A stretch of 64,000 bases of DNA, from assembly GCF_015712065.1 (NCBI RefSeq), contig NZ_JACFYZ010000010.1:100058-164057 (forward strand), in the 5' to 3' direction. The position numbers and the translations under genes were made by a program. Within the stretch, counting starts at the first letter, position 1; each line of letters begins with the position of its first letter. This DNA is from Ectopseudomonas chengduensis (GTDB lineage Bacteria > Pseudomonadota > Gammaproteobacteria > Pseudomonadales > Pseudomonadaceae). The notes under the pieces are model-generated. The model worked only from the letters and a program-made list of their open reading frames with translations, was not told where the DNA came from and did not search any database. Positions 8,309 through 16,678 of this stretch are shown here, one piece after another.

Positions 8309-9676
8309 CTAACCAACCCACTGAGTGGTGTCGTCCAGCGCCCTGGCAAAGCGCTCTACAATCATTCCGACTTCCTGTTCGTTGACGATTAACGGCGGGC
8401 AGAAGGCCACGGCATCACCCATGGCGCGAGTAATCATGCCGTGTTCCTGGGCTCTGCCGGCCATGTAGCGTCCGAGGGTGCCTAGCGCCTGATACGGCGC
8501 CTTGCTCACGCGATCGCCAACTAGTTCTACCGCAGCGATCAGTCCACAACCGCGAATTTCGCCCACCAAGGGATGATCGATGAAATGCTGTAGGCCGCTG
8601 CGCAACAACTGGCCCATTTGCGCCGCATGCTCGACCAGGCTCTCCTCTTCAATAATCTTCAGGTTCTCCAAGGCCACGGCAGTAGCTACCGGATGACCGC
8701 TGCCGGTGAACCCATGCCCAAGCGCGCCAAGCGCTTGGCTCTGATCAGCGATGCCCTCAAATACTGGGGCATTGATCAGAATCGCCGCTATCGGCTGATA
8801 AGAAGATGACAGTTGCTTGGATAACACCATGATGTCCGGCTGGATACCAAAGGTCTGGCTGCCAAACATCTGCCCGGTACGCCCAAATCCACAGATTACC
8901 TCATCGGCGATAACCAGGATGTCGTACTTACGGCAAACTTTCTGGATCTTCTCCCAGTAGGTACGAGGCGGCACTATGACACCGCCAGCGCCCATCAATG
9001 GCTCGCCAATGAACGCTGCGATAGTCTCCGGGCCTTCGGCGAGAATCTTCTGCTCGAGCTCGACGGCAAGGCGGTCAGCGAAATGCTCTTCACTTTCACC
9101 GGCAAGGGCGAAACGATAATGGTGCGGGCAGCCGACATGCAGGAAGCCTGGAAGCGGCAGGTCGAAACCGCGCTGGTTGCCTGGAAGGCCAGTCAAGCTT
9201 GCGCTGGCGACGGTGATGCCGTGGTAGCCGTTGACCCGACTGATGAACTTCTTCTTGGCTGGTTTGCCTAGAGCGTTATTGAGGTACCAGACCATCTTCA
9301 CTACAGTATCGTTAGCCTCGGAACCGGAGTTGGTGAAGAACACCTTACTCATAGGCACCGGCGCCATCTCGATCAGCTTTTCGGCTAACTCGATACTCGG
9401 GCGATGCGATTTGTGACTGAACAGGTGATAAAACGGCAGGGTGTTGAATTGCTGCTCAGCTGCCTTGATCAGACGTTGATTGCTAAAGCCAAGCGCGGCG
9501 CTCCACAACCCAGCCATCGCCTCGATATAACCCTTGCCCTGATCGTCATAAACATAGATACCCTCCCCGCGCTCGATGATCAGCGGGCCAAGCTCCTGAT
9601 GAAGGCGAGCATTGGTGTAGGGGTGCAGTTGATACTGAATGTCTTTTTCTGGCAGCGAGGATACTGACTGGTTCAT
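8309..9676 (-). CDS. Class III omega-aminotransferase (6-aminohexanoate/5-aminovalerate type)
   Basis: PLP-dependent transaminase moving the terminal amino group of an omega-amino acid to a keto acid. 455 residues. PLP-contact motif NSGSEAND at 116-123, YHG at 151-153, Asp258 in VIADEV and Schiff-base Lys287 in VLSKQLSSSYQP. It belongs to the long omega-transaminase branch (putrescine/beta-alanine type) and is not the GabT found in the E. coli csiD operon. From context (lactamase pair, glutarate genes, adipate-type beta-oxidation) I infer 6-aminohexanoate and/or 5-aminovalerate as substrates. It resembles the transaminase described for caprolactam growth in Pseudomonas jessenii, as far as I can recall. 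It lies 109 bases upstream of gabD. Confidence 0.85.
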   Translation of the reverse strand: MNQSVSSLPEKDIQYQLHPYTNARLHQELGPLIIERGEGIYVYDDQGKGYIEAMAGLWSAALGFSNQRLIKAAEQQFNTLPFYHLFSHKSHRPSIELAEKLIEMAPVPMSKVFFTNSGSEANDTVVKMVWYLNNALGKPAKKKFISRVNGYHGITVASASLTGLPGNQRGFDLPLPGFLHVGCPHHYRFALAGESEEHFADRLAVELEQKILAEGPETIAAFIGEPLMGAGGVIVPPRTYWEKIQKVCRKYDILVIADEVICGFGRTGQMFGSQTFGIQPDIMVLSKQLSSSYQPIAAILINAPVFEGIADQSQALGALGHGFTGSGHPVATAVALENLKIIEEESLVEHAAQMGQLLRSGLQHFIDHPLVGEIRGCGLIAAVELVGDRVSKAPYQALGTLGRYMAGRAQEHGMITRAMGDAVAFCPPLIVNEQEVGMIVERFARALDDTTQWVG

Positions 9677-9914
9677 GGGGCGCTCTCAATATGACTAACA
9701 AGCATGGTTTCTGGGAGTAGCCTTATAAGTAGGCATCCGGCTTTTGATCACAATCACACACTTCAATTCGGTAACGAGTTCAGTAACGATGACTTGGCTC
9801 GGGGACGTTAAGTGCACTAGCCGATAGCCTATTAGACTGAGCCGGTGCGGGGCTTGTCGTCTTGCGCACAGTCTTGTTCGTTCCAGTGCACTGCCGAATT
9901 CGCCCCGCACTGCC

Positions 9915-11144
9915 TCATGCGGGATGTTGGTTTTTTACAAACCTGGGTAGCCCCTGCAGCTGTGCATCAATCTGCTTGATGATGTAGGCGCCTATGGGAA
10001 TTGCAGAGGTAGCCGCCGGCGATGGTGCATTGCAGACGTTGACGCTACGGCGGGTATTGCGGAACAGGAAGTCCTCGATCAACTTGCCGTCCGCTGAAAC
10101 CGCTTGGGCGCGGACGCCGGCCGGGTAAGGCTTGAGATCCTGCAGCGTTAAGCTGGGGCAGTACTTGCGTACTTGCTGTAGATAACCACGCTTGAACAGC
10201 GAGTTTTTCATCTCGATCAGGCCGGGCCGCAGATTGTCCTTGAGCACTTTAAGAATGCCCGGATTGGTGAGCATTGCGAACGTGTCGGACAAAGATATGT
10301 CACGCTTGCGATAGCCCTCACGCTTGAGTGCCAGCACAGCATTGGGACCGACTGTCACACTGCCGTCGATCATTCGCGTCAGGTGCACGCCGAGGAACGG
10401 CATGGAGGGATCGGGAATCGGGTAGATCAGGTGATTGACGATCCGGTTGTGCTGCTCAGGCAGCAAATAGTATTCGCCACGGAACGGGCAAATGCTAAAG
10501 CCAGGATCTAAGCCCAGTAGACATACAATGCGGTCGGCCATCAGACCCGAGCAGGTCACCAAAAAGCGTGCAATGACTTCTTCATGCTGGGTTTTAACCC
10601 GCATCTCCGTGGCGCGCTCTTCCAGGCCGATGACTTCGCTGTCGTAGCGAATCTCGCCACCGTGCCTCTGGAACTCGCGAGCCATGGCAGCGGTGACCTC
10701 GGCATAGTTAACGATACCACTGGAGGGCACGAAGATCCCGCCGATTCCGGTGATGTTCGGTTCGCGTTCCTTCAGTTGCTCCGCAGACAGCCACTCGCGC
10801 TCCAGACCATTGGCTGCAGTGCGCTCCCAAAGCGCGCGCATGCGCTGCATTTCCACCTCATTGGTGGCGACCAGCAACTTACCGCACTCATCGTAGATAA
10901 TGCCGTGCTCGTTACAGAACGATTTGGTAGCACGGTTGCCTTCCAGGCAGAACTTCGCCTTCAAGCTACCCGGCGTGTAGTAGACGCCGGCGTGGATGAC
11001 CCCGCTATTGTGCCCCGTCTGATGCTTAGCTGGCCCGGACTCTTTCTCGAGCAACAAGATTTTCGACTCTGGGTAGGCCTTGATTAATTGCATGGCAGTC
11101 GACATGCCGATAATGCCGCCCCCGATGATCACAAAATCGTACAC
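9915..11144 (-). CDS. lhgO: L-2-hydroxyglutarate dehydrogenase/oxidase LhgO
   Basis: FAD enzyme of the membrane periphery that oxidises L-2-hydroxyglutarate to 2-oxoglutarate and passes electrons to the quinone pool. 409 residues. Rossmann motif GGGIIG at 8-13; the HQTGHNSGVIHAGVYYTPGS and EYYLLP regions are characteristic of LhgO. I chose the GTG at 11144: it gives MYDFVIIGGG, identical to the E. coli N-terminus, and AGAGG lies eight bases before it. Longer frames only add low-complexity residues. It follows glaH by 84 bases, and the pair converts glutarate to 2-oxoglutarate. Confidence 0.93.
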   Translation of the reverse strand: MYDFVIIGGGIIGMSTAMQLIKAYPESKILLLEKESGPAKHQTGHNSGVIHAGVYYTPGSLKAKFCLEGNRATKSFCNEHGIIYDECGKLLVATNEVEMQRMRALWERTAANGLEREWLSAEQLKEREPNITGIGGIFVPSSGIVNYAEVTAAMAREFQRHGGEIRYDSEVIGLEERATEMRVKTQHEEVIARFLVTCSGLMADRIVCLLGLDPGFSICPFRGEYYLLPEQHNRIVNHLIYPIPDPSMPFLGVHLTRMIDGSVTVGPNAVLALKREGYRKRDISLSDTFAMLTNPGILKVLKDNLRPGLIEMKNSLFKRGYLQQVRKYCPSLTLQDLKPYPAGVRAQAVSADGKLIEDFLFRNTRRSVNVCNAPSPAATSAIPIGAYIIKQIDAQLQGLPRFVKNQHPA

Positions 11145-11228
11145 CGCTATCACCTCTACTCGATCTGTTTTGCCCCGTGGACAAACGACAAGGGCTAAAC
11201 CGCGCAGCCCCTGTTCAATTAATGGCAA

Positions 11229-12206
11229 TTATTGGCCTTGCTGATGGCCGAGTTTGGGGTAACTGAAGTAACCGCGCTGGCGCATCAGTTCACGGCGCAG
11301 CCCAGGGTGAGGGGTGAAACGATCGCGGCCATGCAGCCAATACAGGTTATTAATCAGCAGGAAGCAGCCAACTGGCACCGGCACGGAAAGCTTCTGTTTA
11401 CTGCCCTCCAGGGAGATAGACAGGTCGGTCAGCCAGTTGCCCTCGTCGAAGTCTTTGGGCTGAACAAATTGATCGATATAGCGAATAGTCGGCCGCCCTT
11501 CGGCGTCGACATCAAAGATCGAATGGAACACGTCCGTATCGACCCTTTTACTCGGCGGCGCGGTCCAGCGCATGACGCGCCGTGCTAGCGGATGATGGAA
11601 GAAAGCATGGCGATCCTCCCAGTCGTCCAGATGCAGGATCAGCGAGTTGCCACCTTCGATATTCTGCTCATCGATCTTCATCATCAGCACGTAGTCGGTG
11701 ATCTGATCGACGAAAGTACCATCGTTGTGCAACTCCATTACCCGGTGAGGTTGGCGCAGGTAGCTGTCCGAATTATCGACGTTCTCGACCACGAAGCGTG
11801 CGTAGAACTGGCCGCTCATCGCATCAAAGTTCGACCGCCCCAGCAGGTGGGCCACAGCAGTCGAGAATTTGACCATATCATCAGCTTGTGCCACATCATT
11901 CAGGGCCTCCTGCTTGATTAACAGCCCTCCGGTGGCACGATCCATTAGGGCGTTGAGTAGCACCGGGCGCAGGCTGTTACCGCAGAGATCGTCAAGAATT
12001 TTGGCGAAGCGAAATCGCAAGAAGGACTTGTATTCCAGCGCCTGCACCGGCCACTCGGCCACTGCTACACAGAAAGCCTCTATCGTCGCCTTAGTGAAGG
12101 TCAGCTCGAACAAACGGGGCGACTGAGCGGAGGGTGAAAGAGAAAACCCCTTAACGGCGGTCGGTAGCGGCATCACAAGATCTTTGAGCTGGGTAAAGGC
12201 ATTCAT
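11229..12206 (-). CDS. glaH: Glutarate 2-hydroxylase GlaH (CsiD)
   Basis: Fe(II)/2-oxoglutarate-dependent dioxygenase that hydroxylates glutarate to L-2-hydroxyglutarate while decarboxylating 2-oxoglutarate to succinate. 325 residues, the family length. The metal triad is His160, Asp162 (ELHNDGTF) and His292 (WLHGRDRF), and Arg304/Arg305 in the PGLRREL segment fits 2-oxoglutarate binding. It is the first gene of a minus-strand operon followed by lhgO, an aminotransferase and gabD, and it is divergent from the CsiR-type regulator. The 192-base intergenic region holds a strong twin palindrome. Confidence 0.95.
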   Translation of the reverse strand: MNAFTQLKDLVMPLPTAVKGFSLSPSAQSPRLFELTFTKATIEAFCVAVAEWPVQALEYKSFLRFRFAKILDDLCGNSLRPVLLNALMDRATGGLLIKQEALNDVAQADDMVKFSTAVAHLLGRSNFDAMSGQFYARFVVENVDNSDSYLRQPHRVMELHNDGTFVDQITDYVLMMKIDEQNIEGGNSLILHLDDWEDRHAFFHHPLARRVMRWTAPPSKRVDTDVFHSIFDVDAEGRPTIRYIDQFVQPKDFDEGNWLTDLSISLEGSKQKLSVPVPVGCFLLINNLYWLHGRDRFTPHPGLRRELMRQRGYFSYPKLGHQQGQ

Positions 12207-12278
12207 GGCAGAGTCCTGACGAAAAAATTGTCTGTACGCCGCCCCGAGATTTACCAGAACAGCCGGACTAAAAATATA

Positions 12279-12316
12279 GCTATTTTATAAAAATGTCTAC
12301 GCTTTTATAAAATAGC
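12279..12316. promoter_or_regulatory. Twin-palindrome operator between glaH and the CsiR-type regulator
   Basis: A perfect 14-bp inverted repeat: GCTATTTTATAAAA at 12279-12292 and its complement at 12303-12316, with a 10-base spacer. Each arm itself contains the palindrome TTTTATAAAA (12283-12292 and 12303-12312), and the two copies are exactly 20 bp apart, about two helical turns. This is the arrangement expected for a pair of dimers of a GntR-type repressor. It lies 73 bases upstream of the glaH start and 82 upstream of the regulator start, so it could control both. Confidence 0.75.
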
Positions 12317-12398
12317 GACACTCGGCAACTGCATCTCCACTTAGTAAATATTTCTGCAGTTGCGTATGATGGATAAAACCCGTTGAGGAGCATGGTTT

Positions 12399-13118
12399 AT
12401 GGATACGCTCGCCCCCCGCCAAAACTCAGCAGTCAGCGGCTATGAGTGGCTCAAGCGGGACATAATTCAGGGCATGTTCAAGCCCGGAGAAAAACTGCGA
12501 ATGACTGCGCTTAAGGAGCGCTACGACCTAGGCGTAGGCCCTCTGCGTGAAGCGCTATCGCATCTGATTGCGGAAAATCTGGTAGTAGCTATCAGTCAGC
12601 GTGGCTACCGCGTCGCTCCTATGTCGCTGAGCGAAATGCAGGACATCTATGACGCACGGGCCAATCTCGAAGCGCTGGTACTTAAGCTCGCCATCGAACG
12701 CGGCGATGACGCCTGGGAGGCCCAGGTGTTGGCCTATTCGCATACATTGGCCAAGGTAATGGAGGTCAAGACCCAGGAGCAGATGCTGGAAATATGGGAT
12801 GCCCGACACAAGGCCTTCCATACAGCTATAGCCTCCGGCTGTGGGTCTAGACACCTGCTGCAGGCGCGCGCCTATCTGTTCGATCAGGCCGAGCGCTATC
12901 GCCAGCTGTGGCTGCGGCGCACGGTGCTATCCGAGGAGGCCTTGTCCCTGAAACGTCAAGAGCACAGCGAACTGGTAGAAGCTATCCTTGCCCGTGACGC
13001 AACGCGAGCAAGCGCCATGATGCAGGCTCATCTGATGACACCAGTACCGATCATCGAAGGGATCATGCGCAACAGCAACCTGAGAGCATCCCAGTCCGCC
13101 CCTGAAATCATGGGATAG
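12399..13118 (+). CDS. csiR: GntR/FadR-type repressor of glutarate genes (CsiR/GlaR)
   Basis: DNA-binding regulator, 239 residues. N-terminal winged helix (about 14-75) with LRMTALKERYDLGVGPLREA and the wing RGYRV; C-terminal all-helical FCD effector domain (about 80-220) with the metal-type ligands in DARHKAFH, SGCGSRHLL and RQEHSEL. The whole sequence lines up with E. coli CsiR (GlaR), which represses csiD-lhgO-gab and is released by glutarate. It is divergent from glaH and shares the palindromic intergenic region. GAGGAG precedes the ATG. Confidence 0.9.
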   Translation: MDTLAPRQNSAVSGYEWLKRDIIQGMFKPGEKLRMTALKERYDLGVGPLREALSHLIAENLVVAISQRGYRVAPMSLSEMQDIYDARANLEALVLKLAIERGDDAWEAQVLAYSHTLAKVMEVKTQEQMLEIWDARHKAFHTAIASGCGSRHLLQARAYLFDQAERYRQLWLRRTVLSEEALSLKRQEHSELVEAILARDATRASAMMQAHLMTPVPIIEGIMRNSNLRASQSAPEIMG

Positions 13119-13495
13119 TTACCGTGTCTCGCCCTTAGAGGGGGTGCCTGCGGAATTTCAGCATGTTTTTTGCAGGACAGACCTGAAGCAATTACTACCC
13201 AACACCATAGCTTTGCACCTAGCATGGTTCCGTCTTACGCTTGTGAAGCCTGCGCCGCTCTCAGCCCGCTCGCGTGAACCTAAAACAATAAGCTTGGCTT
13301 GATCAGCAACACCAGCTACGCATGAGTTTGCCAATGCAGACGACAAAGGCTTACCCAAGTTAGCGCCCGTATGGAATATCAGACGCCGATATATAACTGG
13401 TACTCCCGCAACGGTGAAAAGGCGTGGAGCCTTTATGGGGAGCTACGCCGAGTGACTTCTAATCCCCCAGAGCACATTGACAATAAAGTAACCGG
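13119..13495. other. Gene-free stretch between two convergent regulators
   Basis: No frame here looks coding. A small hairpin, AAAGGC-N5-GCCTTT near 13420, is the only structure I noticed. It could help end transcription of one of the two convergent regulator genes, but it has no clear T-tract. Confidence 0.4.
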
Positions 13496-14455
13496 CTACG
13501 GCTTTAACGAAACGGCTCGGGCTTCACTGGCAGTACAACTAAAGTGCTGGCGAAAATGCCGGGAAAATTGTGCCTGATCACTGAACCCCCAACGATATGC
13601 CAGCTCACCGATTGATAGGTGGCAGTGGGGATCACGTAGGCGTTGATATACAGCCTCCAATCGTTTCAGGCGAATCCATTCACCGAGACTGTAGGGCGTA
13701 CTGAAAAATAATTTATGCAAATAGCGAACCGATAAGCCGCAGGCCTGAGCAATATGCTGCGGGTTTAGTTCAGCTGAACACAAGTTTCGGTCGATGTAGT
13801 GCTCGATACGCTGCAAATGCAGGGCAGCTAGACTCGAACTCTCACTATTAAGGACGCGCTCATCTTGGCGCAGAGCCATTAACAACGTCGAAAGCACCTG
13901 TTCCAGCAGCATATGACGGGCATCCGCATCGCATTCGTCGAAGCGCGCGGCACACATCGCCAGTTGATCAACAAAAATTCGTCCCAATCCACGCCGAGCC
14001 TCGAAACAGAAACGGGTGTAGCGCTCGGCTCCACGTATCTGTCCATGTAGCGCGCGCTCAGGCAGCTTGAATACCCAAAGGTCGTTGTCGCAGGAGTAGT
14101 GAAAACGATAAGGCGCATCGCCTCGCTCGAAGATGAACCCACCTGGCTTACAATGGAGCTCACGACCGTCTTGCTCGAAGTGTACTTCGGTAAGGCGCGG
14201 CACTGTTACAAGGTAACAGGGTTCAGTATCTTCGCTAACCTGGCTCTCGCTGCGCGAATAGCCTAGCTGACTGGAGCGCAGGCGCGATAACGCCAACGGC
14301 GTACTGCCCGTTTTCCAAATTTTCAGGCTGCCTTGGAAAATGGCGCTGGAATTGAACTCCAACGACAATGGAAAATATGTATTGCCGATGGCTTCGGCCC
14401 AACGCGATTGCCTTTCTCCCTCAGGCCAATACCGCGTAGACAATTGATCTGTCAT
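13496..14455 (-). CDS. AraC-family regulator, probable lactam-responsive (OplR-like)
   Basis: 319 residues. The N-terminal two thirds match the AraC-binding-like ligand/dimerisation domain (residues about 40-200, including GGFIFERGDAPYRFHYSC). The C-terminal 100 residues form the double helix-turn-helix, with LNPQHIAQACGLSVRYLHKLF and the signature LAYRWGFSDQAQFSRHFRQ. It lies 97 bases downstream of hyuA on the same strand. In P. putida the AraC-type OplR sits beside the lactamase genes oplBA and activates them in response to lactams. The same gene neighbourhood suggests the same job here, but a ligand cannot be read from sequence. Confidence 0.85.
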   Translation of the reverse strand: MTDQLSTRYWPEGERQSRWAEAIGNTYFPLSLEFNSSAIFQGSLKIWKTGSTPLALSRLRSSQLGYSRSESQVSEDTEPCYLVTVPRLTEVHFEQDGRELHCKPGGFIFERGDAPYRFHYSCDNDLWVFKLPERALHGQIRGAERYTRFCFEARRGLGRIFVDQLAMCAARFDECDADARHMLLEQVLSTLLMALRQDERVLNSESSSLAALHLQRIEHYIDRNLCSAELNPQHIAQACGLSVRYLHKLFFSTPYSLGEWIRLKRLEAVYQRLRDPHCHLSIGELAYRWGFSDQAQFSRHFRQHFSCTASEARAVSLKP

Positions 14456-14552
14456 GAAAGGTCCTCAATTTGTAGTTATTATGAGGGCGGCACCAACGGT
14501 GAATGCCGTCGGTGCCGTTGTTACACAATCCTTTGTTAAAAATCCCTGACGG

Positions 14553-16643
14553 TCAATGACCGGGAGTCAGTTCATATGTGGCCGAGGGATCCAGACTGAC
14601 CCGCCAGCCCGGTGGAACAACGATGTTTGTGGTCGCTTCCTCAATCACACAGGGACCTTGAATAATCTGCCCTACTTCTATGCGGTCGCCGTTGTACACA
14701 GGCGTGTCCTGCCAATCGTCTTGCGCATTGAACAGCATCGGACGATGACCAGCCGGAATCGCGGCCGTTGCCTTGAGCGGGGTTGCAAGTTCAGGCATTG
14801 GTGGACGCTGTAACCGCGCGATCACCGAGCACTCTAGATTAACTAGTTCGACCGGGCTGTTAGGCTCACTGAAGGAAAACAGCGCCTTGTGCCGCTGGTG
14901 GAAGGATTCGCGCAGGGCCGCCAGGCTGCTACGGTCGAGCCGGTCGCAGCTCAGTTCGACGCTGCACTCGTGGATCTGTCCGAGGTAACGAATCTCCAGG
15001 CTGTACTGGCATTCAATACGATTGTCACCACCGAAACCATCGTCTCGCAGGTTCGTCATACCACGCTCGCGTAACTGCTGCAGGGCCTGGTTTAGTTGCT
15101 CCAAATCGACGAACTCGTCATCCAAACGCATCGGCAAAGTAGTCAGCTGATCATAGCGGATGTCAGAGAGAATCTGGCCGAAGGCGCACAGCCCCGAAGC
15201 CACCTTGGGAATCAGCACAACCTTGCTGCCGATTTCCTCAGCTAGTCGCATCACGTGCATGCCCGCTGCACCACCGGCACCGATCAGGGCGAAGTCACGG
15301 GGATCATAACCACGCTCAATGGACACGCGGCGGATACCACTAACCATGTTCAGGTTAACCAGGGTAATGATACCGACGGCCGCGCGCTCGACACTGATAC
15401 CCAGCGGTTCGGCAATTTTACTGCGGATCGCATCGATCGCGGCTTGTCGATTTAGACGGATGCTGCCACCGAGCAGTGCACCATCAGCCAGATAACCGAG
15501 CGCCAGGTTAGCATCGGTTACAGTCGGCTCGACCCCACCCTTTCCATAACACACAGGCCCGGGGTTAGCCCCGGCACTGCGTGGACCGACCTGGAGCATG
15601 CCGAAGTCGTCAAGGTGGGCGATCGAGCCACCGCCGGCGCCAAGGGTTTCCACCTGAATCATTGGCACGCCGATACGGTAACGGAGGAAGTCGCTGTCTT
15701 TGCTGAAGTTGGTGCGACCGCCTTTGCTAAGAGTGATGTCGAACGAGGTACCACCCATATCGACGGTGATTACGTTGTCGATACCGAATGGCTGGGCCAC
15801 GCACAAGCCGGCTTGCGGGGCAGATGCCGGACCGGAGTTGATCGCGTTGACCGCCCGCTCACGCATTACCACGCCAGGAGCCAGACCTCCGTTGGACTGG
15901 AAATAGCGGGTAGGCTGCTGCGCGCCCAGCTCCTCGAACAGCGCGTCGATGCGTTCGATATAACGACCCATCACTGGGCTAAGGTAGGCGTTGACCACGG
16001 TTGTCGAGGTGCGTGTGTATTCGCGAATCTGCGGGAACACCTCGTGGCCGCTGCAGACAAATACGTCAGGTAAAGCCGCACGCACCATAGCCATAGCGCG
16101 CTGCTCGTGACTAGGGTTGCGCACCGACCAGACGAAGGAGATCGCCACCGCCTGCACCTGTTGTTCGCGGAAGTAGTCGATGGCGGCATGAATCGCCGCC
16201 TCGTCTAGCGGGCTGAACTCGCTGCCGTCACTGATAATACGCCCGCCGATTGGACGGCGCAGGTGGCGCGGCACTAACATATGCGCCGGTGGATAAGTGG
16301 CGTCATAGCGATGGCCATCTTCTTTGTGGCCAAGGCGAATTTCCAGGCTGTCTTCATGGCCATCGGTACACAGCAGGCCCACCTTGACCCCGGTCTTTTC
16401 GATCAGTGCGTTGAGCGCCACAGTCGTCCCGTTGATGCACAGATCGCAGTCGGCAATGATCTCGGCTGGTGTACGGCCGAGGGCATCGGCGATTTGCGCC
16501 AGACCGTTGCGTATGGCCAGGGTGCCGTCATGTGGGGTGGACGGCGCCTTGAACAACTGCACGTTGCCCTGATGGTCGGCGAGGATGAAATCAGTGAAGG
16601 TGCCGCCGGCATCGATGCCCAGGCGATATTGTTGTTTGCTCAT
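14553..16643 (-). CDS. hyuA: HyuA-type ATP-dependent lactamase subunit (OplA/CapA-like)
   Basis: Large subunit of the hydantoinase / 5-oxoprolinase / caprolactamase superfamily, which opens cyclic amides using ATP. 696 residues. N-terminal Hydant_A_N domain begins YRLGIDAGGTFTDFILAD (phosphate-binding DxGGTxTD); the central hydantoinase_A domain has the second phosphate motif VDMGGTSFDI and the GAGGGSIAHLD loop. ATG at 16643 matches the usual start shortly before the RLGIDAGGTF motif; a TTG at 16667 would add eight residues. It lies 35 bases downstream of hyuB. Together with the AraC regulator and the aminotransferase/dehydrogenase operon, valerolactam or caprolactam are the most likely substrates. 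5-oxoproline or a hydantoin are alternatives. Confidence 0.88.
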   Translation of the reverse strand: MSKQQYRLGIDAGGTFTDFILADHQGNVQLFKAPSTPHDGTLAIRNGLAQIADALGRTPAEIIADCDLCINGTTVALNALIEKTGVKVGLLCTDGHEDSLEIRLGHKEDGHRYDATYPPAHMLVPRHLRRPIGGRIISDGSEFSPLDEAAIHAAIDYFREQQVQAVAISFVWSVRNPSHEQRAMAMVRAALPDVFVCSGHEVFPQIREYTRTSTTVVNAYLSPVMGRYIERIDALFEELGAQQPTRYFQSNGGLAPGVVMRERAVNAINSGPASAPQAGLCVAQPFGIDNVITVDMGGTSFDITLSKGGRTNFSKDSDFLRYRIGVPMIQVETLGAGGGSIAHLDDFGMLQVGPRSAGANPGPVCYGKGGVEPTVTDANLALGYLADGALLGGSIRLNRQAAIDAIRSKIAEPLGISVERAAVGIITLVNLNMVSGIRRVSIERGYDPRDFALIGAGGAAGMHVMRLAEEIGSKVVLIPKVASGLCAFGQILSDIRYDQLTTLPMRLDDEFVDLEQLNQALQQLRERGMTNLRDDGFGGDNRIECQYSLEIRYLGQIHECSVELSCDRLDRSSLAALRESFHQRHKALFSFSEPNSPVELVNLECSVIARLQRPPMPELATPLKATAAIPAGHRPMLFNAQDDWQDTPVYNGDRIEVGQIIQGPCVIEEATTNIVVPPGWRVSLDPSATYELTPGH

Positions 16644-16678
16644 TTTCGAATTCTCTGCATTGCTCAAAGGGGCTGTGC

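Noticed and set aside
8309..9676. GabT (4-aminobutyrate transaminase)
   Set aside because: Position beside gabD suggests it, but length and motifs fit the longer omega-transaminase branch better.
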